64,000 nucleotides of DNA from Symbiodinium kawagutii (taxonomy: Eukaryota > Sar > Dinophyceae > Suessiales > Symbiodiniaceae): positions 261,112 to 325,111 of the forward strand of contig VSDK01018014.1 of the NCBI GenBank assembly GCA_009767595.1, written 5' to 3'. Below the pieces are notes generated by a model. That model was not told the DNA's origin. It did no database searches and saw only the letters and a program-made list of their open reading frames with translations. This document shows positions 27,526 to 40,100 of this stretch, in pieces. The translations under genes and the position numbers were made by a program. Positions within the stretch are counted from its first letter, which is position 1. Every line of letters begins with the position of its first letter.

Positions 27526-30500
27526 GTAGCAACTCACATATACAGCAAGTTGTGTTAGGCAAGATAGTGCCCCCCCCCTTTATGAAGGGTTAGATATCGG
27601 GCCGATACCCTGTACCAGTGGCTGGGCACACCCTCCAAATGCCAAATACCACTTCTTTGGGGGGATTGGTAGGTACCATTATCACCCAGGATATGTTACT
27701 CACTATATAATCATGAATAGCCACTCGCTAATGTCGTTAACCATTCATTGACCACTTAACCAATCGTTCTGACCCTCGCCATTGAGAGGTGGTGTCCGGA
27801 AGTTCTGTGGATCGTTGGCAACGTTGGCATCACCGGTGGAGTCACTTGACAACCATGACACCATCCCATACCCTCTTGCAAATCAACCTGCACATGGATT
27901 ATCACTCCTTATTTGAAAGGTAAACCCATGGAAACCCTGGAACAAACCAGCTAGAAGTGATTAGAAGTGGGTCATTTTCCATCGCTAGGTCGATCTAGCG
28001 GAGGGTAAGTCTGCTTGATTGGTTGCACTGCGAATCATGGTTCATGAGGTTGCAATTGCTAAGGTGGCTGGCAGTGCCTGCTGTCACAGGCACTGCACGA
28101 ATTCCATGGATTTGGACCAGATCATCTCACAAAACGATACCACGTCATGTTGTCATACCCTTCATATTGATTGCTGATCAAAGCTTGGGCCAGGTCTAGA
28201 CTCATTCAAAGCTTTTGACCACCGTTCAACTTTGTAGTTTCACATCCCAAAGAGATCCATGGAATGTTTCTGGCACGTGTTGCGGACTTCATCACTGGCT
28301 ACCAAAGTTGAGACATCTTGGCAGTTTGCAGGTCACCTTCTATGGAAATCTGCTCCCTGGAGGTGTCACCACATACCCCCCCATCTGCCAACATCTGCTG
28401 AGCTTCTGGATGTCGACAAACTTCATCTGCCAGGCGATGCCAAAATTCCAGAGGTATGGAGCCTGGGCACTGGGGCAGCTACACAACGGAGGGGTGTCCA
28501 TCACTGGGACGGTCATGCCACTTAGCAACCGGTCCGTGAAAATGCTGGTTGGGGCCCAGTAACAACCCACGAAAAAAACGGTTGTGGGCTTAGTAATCCA
28601 CGAAAAAACATCAGTAGAAAGCCCAGTCCTGGTAGTTGCTGGGCTTGTCTAGTGATTCACATTAATTCATTAGCTTCAATCCTTTGGACAATCAGAGCAT
28701 CATGACTCCCTCGCAACCGATCCACTGATCTCCTCGGACGGCAAGTCGGTGCAACGCAGAATCACCTGCCCGCCATGTTGCATGGCTTGCAACGTGATCC
28801 AATGGTGTCACCCTGGTGGCGCCACATAGCTAGCACCCTGGTTGCGCAACCAGCCTGAAACGAACCGCTGCTGCAACCATCATTATCAAGTATGATTGAC
28901 CATAGTAGGTCGTGACAATACACAACATTCCTTTGTATACAGCAAGTAGATCATAAAATAGTAGATCCAAATACTGTCTCTGCAATAACCAAAAAGCGAG
29001 GTCTTGCCGCTATTCAAGTCTGAGGGCGACCTGATGGAATTGATTGCATCTACCGAAACATGGAGTGATGACTGTCAAACCAAGCTTGACCGAAAGAAAA
29101 TGACGGCTATCCTGGTTTGAACTCAGTGCAATAATCATCAGCCTTCCACCCAAACACAAAAAGTAAGTACTGGTACCAATGATTATCATGATCATGAATT
29201 CCAGACACGATTCCCGCATTGCAACTTATCTGGGAGACTGTTTCAGATTTTTATGCGTGAAATCTGTTTGATGCATTCATACCTTGCCTCTTAAGGAAAC
29301 AATGACACTACTGAAACGTCATCAACATTTGCCATACTTGTTGTCGCAGTTACAGTAGTAGACACAACCAGCAAGTTCCCTTTCGTACCAGAAAGGCTTA
29401 CTGAGCAACCAACAGCATGCTTTCTGAGCTTGGAGAGCCATTGAGGTCTTCCAAGTTATCCATCCTTCACCCCATCAAAAAACCTTTGGGTATACCTTTG
29501 CTACGGGGTTCACTTGCAATCTTCGAACGCTTGGTCCTCGGTTTGGGGCTTTCAAAGCAATTGGCATACTTGAAGCTCATAAAGAAAGCCGGAATATCTG
29601 CAAACGATCCACAAGGACACCCTAATTTTATCTCATTTTGCCATTATTGTGCTTTCCATCAAATAATAGGCCCTTCAGTATGGTGAAAATCAGCTCATCA
29701 AGAGCCCACCTCCAAGATACTCACGATCTGGGCGTCTCCACACTGGGTCATGACCAGTGGCACCAGGCATTCCCCGACTTCCACGTAGATCCGGCAGATC
29801 TGAAGGATTTGTTCCATTTCCTGAGGATTGAAGGCCAGCTCAACGCAGTAACTTGTACCAAGCATGGAAAACTCACACACCGGTAAACTAACATAGCAAT
29901 GGAAAATCACCATCTTTTATAGTGAAACCCAAGGAAAACACCAACAAATGGTGGATTTTCCATTGCCATGTTAGTTTACCAGAGTGTACACAGCATGTTG
30001 CCAAGGATTTACGCGTGTATTGCGTAGTCTTTGCAAACCCAAGAGTGATATTGCAAATCTGTATCCAATTGGAAATAGAATGCTACGTTGGATGACTATG
30101 ATACTACTCTACAAGTTAGTTATACAATGTAGGGTATACACAAGGTAGTACACTACCTTTGTATAGTAATTGTCATTTACATTGATCAATCACCTAGTTG
30201 TGATCACAAACCAACGGGCGCACATCCCTTTGACTTCATGATAGTAGAACCTTGGGTGCCGGAGGCAGCATGGTCGTGGGCCAGGTTTCCAGGTGGCATT
30301 TGGCTTTGCATAATACTCCTCCAGCCGTACTAGCTACGTCCGAGTTGTCAGTAGGAAAGGAGTAGAATTGCTACTATCATTGAACAATCTTCACTACCTA
30401 TATCTTCGTGCTTAAAGTACTGCTTGCATCTATAGCTGCATTGATTATTTGCCAGATGATGCACCCAATTCCTCCCGAGTGATGTCTTGCAAACTGTATT

Positions 30501-33500
30501 GCACAGTCAATTATAACCTTAAGGTTCACGGCTGGGTTTTGCGGGCTGAAAAACATCGAACTACCATGACCATAAAGAAATGGGGCTAACATTTGCATGA
30601 CAGTAAATGACTATAGCCTATAGTCATAAAAATGGTTAATCTACGCTTAAATGCCAACTAATGGCTATGAAACTTCAACCCACCCCATGACTTGCAGAGG
30701 TTTTCCCACAGCAAATCACCGTTCTCCAAGACTCGTTCTCCAAGGCTACCTCCACGCCGCGGCTCAGCAGCGATTCGAACCTGGGCGCAGCTGGGCTATG
30801 TGGCCATCACGGATCAACTGGAAAAGTATGCTGCGATACCCACAACATCCCACAATACCAAAGAAATCCAAAGAATTGACTGAATTTGAACCTGTCAACT
30901 CGTGTTTTTACTCTATTTCACAATGATGGAACATCGATTACACAATAATTTACAATAACATGTTCACTATTCCAATGGAAGAATGATGAAGCAGTCAACC
31001 ATGAGAATCAAAATGATGAGACCTTTCATTGCGATTCATGGTCCGTCACGCATGATCAAACTGTTTGAAACACGCCGGTGACTTCCAAGATTGGTGGTTT
31101 CGCTTCATGAACATCTGCTACTTGGAGGGTCCCATCCGCACTCCTCAGCCGCAGCCCAGTGGACAGTGCTCTCAGCCCCGCGAGAGTGGCGACTTGGGCT
31201 GAGGAGCTTTGACCGGAGGCCAGCCAACTGGTTCATGATGACCTGGCGGATGGATGGTCGTGGTGCAGGGCCGTGCGCAATCCTAAGCACCATAGTTGTA
31301 GCCATAGCATGTTATAGCTAAGATTTGCAAAGTTGGTTCTGGAAGTCGGATACAGCATGCTAAAAACTTGTTCAATTCTAAGGAAATAGATGTCCTATCT
31401 TATTCATATGGTGCCCCACCGCTCACTGGTCTCACGCAGTACAAAAGAAGACCTGGCTCAGAAAAAGTCAGATGCCCGCGGCGTGGCGAGCCCGAAACCA
31501 TTGTTGTTTAAAAAAGGGTCCTCATCAACGAATGATCTGAGATACCTCGATCTCTGGACCTAAACAAAGGCTGTCTAAAATCAGAGACACCACTTGAGGT
31601 CCCCCAGAATTGCTATACCAATCACTAGGGTCGGTGCTTACTAACAAACTTGACAGGAACATATCTGAAGTTGACATGTATCTGGCAGAGAGAGGACTTA
31701 GACAACCATATTGACAAACAATCCTTTCGTAAACCTGCTCTTAGGTACCCTTGTTGCAAAGACACCGACACTCAATACTCAGTACTTGAGGGACTTCACA
31801 TTTGTAATTGAGATGATAGTTGACAACTATTCACATCAATTTCAAGATAATTGAGAGTTTATGAGACAAGGCGTTAGCAGACCAAGGACCCATGATCATT
31901 GGCAATCGGGACTAGGACATCTCATGTGCCGTCACATCTTTCAGATTGAGTTCACAGAGTCAAGAAATGAGAATCACTGAGGGAGCAGAAGGGTCCTGGG
32001 GATTTGGATCTGACGAACAGCAATGGGTTCTTCCTGACACGTGGGCACGCTACCAGTTCACCATCCTGAACAAGCGTACTGAACACTTCATGGGGATTGT
32101 GGGCAACACCAACAGCATCAGTTCACTTTACTGCATAGGTGTTTCTCAAGTCAAAGGGGACCCCCCAAGACCATCCAGTTTATTAACCGCTCGTACTAAT
32201 AGACCAACCATTTTGGGGCACCCCTATGACTTGAGAAACAAGATTACCCAACAGTTCTCTACCACTGTTGGTCTTTGTCCCCTCAGCATTTACCAGCTCA
32301 TTCTAATCACTATGACTATACACCATGCTTCACAACATTAACCACTATAAACCAGCTGATGATCCACCACTGTTGGTTCTACCCCTCCCCCCCAACATCC
32401 ACCACCAAATCTCTCCCACTTCAGCACCTGAATCACCGGCTGGTACACGGAGATGTCGGGCGCGCACATTCGCAGGAGCTCCACCACGATGTCTGTGGCG
32501 GTTTCGCTCAGGTCGCCGCCCTCCACGACGTGCTTAAAACACTCCGGGATCAACGGGTTCTGCGCGATATCCTGGTGACTGGGACGTGGAAAACCATGGC
32601 GACAGGGACAACCAGGGCGACAGGGAGATGGTAAACCAGGAGCCAAAACCATAGGAAGTGAAACGGGGACATTCATAGCGATGGTGTCGTAGTCACCACG
32701 CAAAGCTGATCGTTCTTGTTTGGGAAGTTGGGCATTGGGGGAAGCTGATTTTACCCCAGTTTGGGGACTCAAGCCCGGGAAAACTGGGGACTGGAGTGGC
32801 ACCCCACCGCATTCCGACATCCCATGCTGCCATGCGTCTGACGCTTGCAAGTTGGTATACTTGATCCAGCTAAGAAAGCACTCCAAAACCTGAGCAGGAT
32901 GGTTTCAGAATGAATGGTCTAAGACCCCCCCAAAAAATAGAGGTCTGCCTGTGCAAATTGTGCAAAAGGCATCGTTTCTACGGGCTCATTTGACAAGCCA
33001 TACTGAAAAGGGTCTGGGATTTTGAGCTGAGATATTCAATCCCAACTTGTGGCGCGCGCAGCGCAACAGTTTCAGTCCAAAAATTTTGTGACCGGATTTG
33101 GCAGGGAAGCTACGCAAATAATCTGAGGACGCTGATGCTTTGTGCAAGGCATTTGGGGGCCATGAGTGCAGTACCCCAAAACTTGTTGGTTTCACCAACC
33201 AGCACATTTGTTGCTTAGGGGTGCCCACTATTTCTGTGGCTGTGACCAAGCAACGCGTTTGTTAAACCAAGACCTGATCCTTTTCACGGGTGACAGTGCT
33301 TTACCAAATCCTGAGGGACAACTTCACCTTACCACGTTAAACACGTCGCAAACAGGACAGCTGGGAGCATACAATCACACACACTGTAACATCAGATACC
33401 ACCAATCAGCCAGGGCACTTTCCTCCTTGCTTGCACTGTTGGGCATTGCAAGTTCAGAAGAAATTGGACAACTTGTGGCGTTGCAGCTTGTAACCTTTGG

Positions 33501-34645
33501 CTGCAGCTCTCGCGTTTGAAGCTGTCCGTCATCAGCTTGTAGTTGTTGTTTTCCTCCAAATTCAAGAAGGGAACTGGAAAACTGCTGATATCAACTCCAT
33601 ACACATGACAAAAGGAAATTGCTGGTGTAAAGTGCAAAGCACCAGCAAGCAGCAAAAAGTAACCTAGATACATGCATGTTGATACAACATGTTCTCATAT
33701 TTTGTGTGCAGAAAAAACATGCTACAGGATGTGTATCTATATAGATATATTATTTACATATACACATCGCTGCTGCTTATCATTACAACATGTACAACAT
33801 GTACGTTTGTGCATTGCCTATTGGGTGGAATCCTAAAACCACGGGTTGCGCCTGAACGAAAGAGCCTCGAACGGAGCAACATAGTGTACCCTGAAGTGGC
33901 TATAACGAATGACTCAGAATATTCCCAACTATCTCGGTGCAGTTATCTGTATACCCCCAATCCAAGTGTACCCTACCCTGTTGTCACCCGGTAGCTTCAT
34001 GGTATCATCCAACCCCCCAACCGCTCGCAAGGTGAATCTCCAAACTCCTCTCCTGCTCTTGTCCAAATGCCAGGCTGCCGAGGTGCTGTTGCCCAGGCAT
34101 TCTCCAGTACTGTTCACCAATAGTAAGCCCATGGGTTGATCTGCTGGAATACAGTGGGTAAGAAGTTAGGATACCCACGCACATGGACACCCCCTATTTT
34201 CATCCACGTGAGATTCCAAGGGTTTCTGAATCCTTGGCAATTGCCGCCTGTGTGCCATCTTGTTCCTAAAATTGCTGTGGTTTCATGCTTTTTCTGCACA
34301 AGCTCTTGAAATACAAAACCACCAAAGAGAGAATAGTCTCCAAATGGTGGTAGTTTCAATGCGTTTCCCCAAACTATGTTGGTCAAGTGTGGTTGATTGT
34401 TATGCTAAATGCAAAAGCGTCAGAGTAAAAATGCTGAAGAACCCCGCAGTTTCCTGACATATAGCCTATCCAGTCGTACGAACTCTGGAGGTTGAATAAG
34501 TTCATTGTCATACGGTCAAAGCACTTCCTGATACCCCTCTGAGATGCAAGACATGTTGCCTCGTTTGCGGTGTGGTGGTTGGCAAACGTAGTGCTGCTGA
34601 ACGTACCAAAAGACTGTGTAGTAGTAGTAGCAGTAGTAATAGTGA

Positions 34646-34678
<33 letters not shown>

Positions 34679-37061
34679 CAGCAGTAGCAGCAGCTACCAC
34701 TACCGCAATTTCCGGGTCTTGAGAAGGCCATCCTGACACATGGTTGTGGGGGTTTCGAGGGTCAATGTTGGTGCTTGTGCTTCTGGTATCATCATGTTGG
34801 AAACGAAGAGAATCATCAAAAACTGCTGAAATGTACATTTTTGTATGGGATAGTGTCCAAATATATTGACCCATATCTGGCAACTTATCATCGTTGGTGA
34901 TTACTACTCCCCGTGATCAATCAGACCTGTGGTCGGGGGCTCCTCAGGTAGCATCCGAAGGACTTCCAGGAGGGTAGAATAACTTTCGGGACTCTGTCCG
35001 AAGCGTTGGAACATGGTCTCCACGGCGTTTGGCCAAGCATGGTCCTGCGAACTATGCTCTGGCAGGTCCCCGTGGAACAAGGTTATGCCGAAGCTACTGC
35101 GGCAAATCCCACCTCTTTGGGGTTTGGAGTAAGGGCAGCTGGCTCAGCAACATTGAAACTGCAAGAGCCGAGTCGGAGAAATTACAACCCCTTGAAGCGA
35201 GTTCTTGTCCCTCCGCCCTGGGCAATCGTGTCCCTCCCGGGTCCATTTGAATAGCGAGATCTGCCAGTGCAATCGCCAGCATCGTATGAATCGGCTGATG
35301 TTCACCAGCGCGAAATCTGACGTGAAGTCGGGGCCAAGAACAAGGGATGACTACGGTAGATCTGTAATATTGTAATATGATACTGCTAATTGATGATACC
35401 AGCCACAACAGGTTGTATAAAGTCTAAGAACACAATACTTGACTACATTGACACGGGAATGTGATGCATGATGTAGACTGTAAGCTAGACATACACATGA
35501 GATCATATGTCATCCATTCTCATCTTGCGTGGGATACCACAAAATATCTCAATTTTTCTTTATGTGGAAGTGAGGTTCGTGAAACCTTTACAAGTCCGGC
35601 CAGCAAAAGCTGAATGCGACGAAGCCGCGCATAAAAATTAAATTCCCAACAAATGGAATTGCCCGCTCACAGATGGCGCAGCGAAATATCACATCAGCTG
35701 AAACACCTTATAACTTGGGGGTATCACATAGGTATATGCCAAACTTGGATAACCAACAACCCACCAAAAAATATTATTTTCTAGGAAACCAGTGGTTTTG
35801 GGGTTACCGCTATTTTGGCATATACCATATGGTGAAAATGTTTGGGAACCAAGTTAGACCACCTGGAAGACTTCTTCGGCTAGCTTCTTGTTGGGAAGGT
35901 CTATCGGACAGAAGTATAACATGTGATTGGTATTGATGAGCAGTCCTGACGGCAGAAGAGCACTACAAAGGTAGGGAATATGAAGGTACACCTTCAACGA
36001 ATCACTCCAAAAATTGTTTTACCTCAAGTTCATACACATGGCTATCGTGCATGTTTTGCGACCCATGTCGCGACCAGATCGACACCAAGAACAAACACAT
36101 CGGCCACATCCATAGCATCAACATCCATCAACCTCACACAGATAAATACCATCAACGTCCATCAAAAATGACCCCAGCCTGTCGATGTGGTTGATCATGG
36201 AATCCCGCAAGCTCATGTAGCTATCCGCGGGCAGTTCATAAAAATCAAACTGCACTTTTGTGCGAATCGTTTGCGCCGCCTCAAGGCCGTCAGCTGAGGT
36301 GCGCCCCACAACGGGAAACTTTGATGACCAAGTCATACAAGATATACATGTGTATATATATATATGGTATGTATGCAAAAAATACATGTATGTGTATGTA
36401 AATAAATATATATATATATATACATGATTCATCTTTCAAGAACATATAACTAATGACTAAAATATTATAAATGGTGATAAATGATGACGAAGGTGTATAC
36501 TCAATGTTTATATTCATTGGAGTCTCTGTCCTACCAGCGAAAAATACCAAATGCCACCAAAGTGGTAGATCAACAATCGCCACCGTTAACGGCCATTCCT
36601 CTCTTGTAGTCAAACGTAATAGCAATTCAAAATGATCATTGCCAACAGATTCACAATGGGTTTAACATCGAGGATTGCCAAAGGGTTCTGGTCTGAATAA
36701 GAAAGCATACCACTGAAGTCACTTGAACAGTCTGCCATTATCACTGCAGCCACTTGTTTGCCGCACACCTGTTTTAGATTCTTTGATATAGGTTTTAGGG
36801 ATTCAGAAGTTTAGGCTTTCAGGGCTTTTGATACTGCAAGAGTTTAAAAGAAAAACAGGCCTGCGTCTCAATTTCAGCATCTGAAAGGATTGACTTTTGG
36901 TTTTAGGGTCTGGGGATGATGATGCACGATCTACGATGTGGGATTTGCAATATACTATATATACATAAATATATAAATGTAAATATAAATATATATATAT
37001 ATACACATACGGATGGTGATAAATTATGAAAATGATGATGATAAAGCTGATGATAACGATG

Positions 37062-37128
<67 letters not shown>

Positions 37129-40100
37129 CATCCATGAAAGACTCCATATATTGCCCTGTGCTCACCAAACATGCCCACAATGGCCATGAAAATACCCATC
37201 ACTGCTCGCATAAACAAAAAAAAACAAGTTTGGTCGTGGCAGGTATCAGGTTTCCTGGTGGCATATGCCAGGTATGTACCCCCAGGGGTCGAAACATTAT
37301 TCGGTCAGAAAGGGACCGGTGATGATGATAGAGACCACCCAAACATAAAAAGGAGCCTGGGATGCTGGGGAAAAGTTGGCCTCCGAGATCCAGGAGTTCA
37401 CTAAATTTGTCGTAATCCCATGAACGATGGTTCGCTTGGCTTGTCGCAAAAAAAGTAACAAACAAAGAACAAAACAAGTTGTTGAAAGCAAGCAGTATGG
37501 TTACTTTTGCAAAGTTCACCCATTTGGCAAAAGTAACCATACTCTTGCAATGTTCACCCATCTTGGTTAGTTTACCCATGTTTTTTTCCTATCACCTGTC
37601 TGTTTAGGACTTCCAGAACGGGGTCTTTGGACAATCATTGGAGGCACCACCAAGCCATGGCGCAAAAAAGCGAAACTGCATCGGCGCATCCTCGGAGACA
37701 AGTTGCTTGGCGGTGTGAAATCAGTAAACTTGCACCATTCACCAACAGCAAGAAGTACCCCCTGGCTCCCCTATCATTAACCATTGTTTTCCCTATTATT
37801 GTTATCATTATCCCTCATTATTGGTTGGTTAAGAGCTTGACCCAGCTCGCCACCAGCAATAACTCCATGATCCAACGTGTCACAGCAAGGCCGTTGAAGA
37901 GGTGACCCATGGTGACCCTGCCAACTCGATGATCGGCGGCTGCCATGGCTTTATCCGAAGAGTTGCTGGTTAAACGATTGGCATCGATAACAATTATTGC
38001 CAACAATAGTTTAACCAGCAACTCCGGTAATAGTTAGATTATTGCTAGTTAATTGTTGTCAGTTCCGGTAACCAGTTGCTGCTGGTTTTATTGCCAACAA
38101 TCTATTGGTTTTATTGGCATCGATAACAATCTATTTGGCAACAATCTATTTTGGCATCGGTAACAATATAACAATAGCAGCTGTTCATATTGTGTTTTGG
38201 GGGTTTACACTATACCTTGCATCTATTTGGTTCACGATTGGGGAGCCACAAATGAGCAATTTCGTACAATGCATGGTCTCATATTGCAACGTTGACAAGC
38301 CTTGATAACCCATACTTCTGATATCAACATGATACTTTTGGGTGTACCATCTTATCATTCCTGTTGGTTGATGATAAAAGCTATTCAGGATTCTCAATAA
38401 CTTGGTCAAATGCTGTATCCTTGTAATTGTTTGGTTGAATCACAATTTGTAGTGAGTCGTGCGCTCTAGCGAGCTATGATTCGGCGTCCACGTATCTTTA
38501 CGTGGCTGTATCACTGTCATTAATGTTTATGTAAGAGCTGCTTTCGCATATCATTACAGTTCTATGATCCTTTGCTTGTACTGGTTGCTCACAGTAGACT
38601 CGCTAGACACTGCTGTATGCCGCATGTATGTGGGTTCTATGTCCTACGCAGGTGGCGAAATGACCTTTGTCAGGCCAACAGTGACCTCTGTGCCGCTGTC
38701 GGTTCCCGATATTTTCTTGTATAGGCAAACCATCAAATCTTGGACAACCTACAAACTAGTAGCATACCATACTGTATCTCTGAGATAGCTCCAACACCAT
38801 ATCCAGCACTGTTGGCTCTATCCTCATTTTTCTTGGTTACGTCGCGTGATTGTTGGCTCTTCGTGATTGGCTGTTTCTTTTTTGGGTGCATGGTTCTCTT
38901 GGTGGCTGTTGACACTCAACTAGCCATTGTTATGTCGTGTCCGAACACTTCTATCATGCTAGCTAATTGTTCCAATGCCCAAAGTTGAAAATGTGTAACT
39001 GCTATGGGACAAATTATATATGCATTTTTAAATCACCTATCCATATGCATGAAGCATTGGCAAAGTATATAACTGACATTAAGATTCGAAAAACGGGACC
39101 ACTGTCATCAGTTCCACTTTCCCAAATCCATGAATTTCATTGGAACGATTGGACATCAGGATTCATCAAAGCCAACTCCCCAATGTGAACTTCCCAAGTT
39201 CACTCCACCAGTGGCCCCCAGGTTGGGCCAACAGGGGTGAACCCCAGGTTCTAACCCTAGGTTCTCCGGTCAAGTCTCCTGCGAGCTCAGGAGCTGATCC
39301 GACACCTGCCATGCCGCCGGCGTCTGCTGAAACTTCGTCAGAAATTCATCCGCTTGCCTCGGGGGCAGCTGGGTCCAGCCTCGCCAGTGTCCTCCTGTCA
39401 TCATGGATGGGATACGCAGCATGGACGCTACGATGCTGAAAATGGGATGCTGGTCATGAAACCTCCAGCTGCACCTCGCTGGTTTAGGGTGACCACCATG
39501 CACGGGACCTGGGATTGGCATGAACAGTGAGGTCTCTTTACAAATTTGCAGTCGTTGAATGGTGGGTGACAGTCCATCTTAGCCAGCTTTTATCCGGTTC
39601 TAGCTGCTATCATCAAGAATGACTAGGATCAAGTCACACTGACCATTATGACGGTCTCAAACATCAGAATAAGCGTTGCAATGTGATTACAAGAAGCGCA
39701 ACTTTACACTAGGTTGGTACTTAGAATAATCAAAATATTGTATCACCATGATGCATTGACTACCTACCACTATCTACCATTGTCGCTCAGTCTCTACCAC
39801 TGTTTTCCAGTATTATATCATTGTCATCCATTCTCAGCCATGATAGTATGATCATCTTAATCATTCTCAATTGGCAAATCGTGGCAAATCGTGGCAAATC
39901 AAGTGCGAGCCTTCCAAGACAGAGGGGCCTAGGTGGCAATTCAGATCGCTACCTCATACCCTATTGGCTCTGATGAAAACCAGAATAGGAGTCCACAATG
40001 GATCAGGATACCGAAGAATAGTCTGCAACAAGCCAATGCAGCTCATGAACCCCCAAGAAAATAATCACCAGCGGGGCAAAATCACAGGTCTGAATTCCAA

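Noticed and set aside
27374..27593. Poly-Leu and poly-Asn ORFs
   Set aside because: Created by the (CAA)n microsatellite.
37605..37640. Candidate microexon DPVLE between TNPO3 exons 2 and 4
   Set aside because: Would fit a few residues of the gap, but it needs a non-AG|G acceptor and its phase does not close; 36861-36880 fits better.
38488..38505. Hairpin resembling a bacterial terminator
   Set aside because: No U-run follows and the locus is eukaryotic; kept only as a hairpin.
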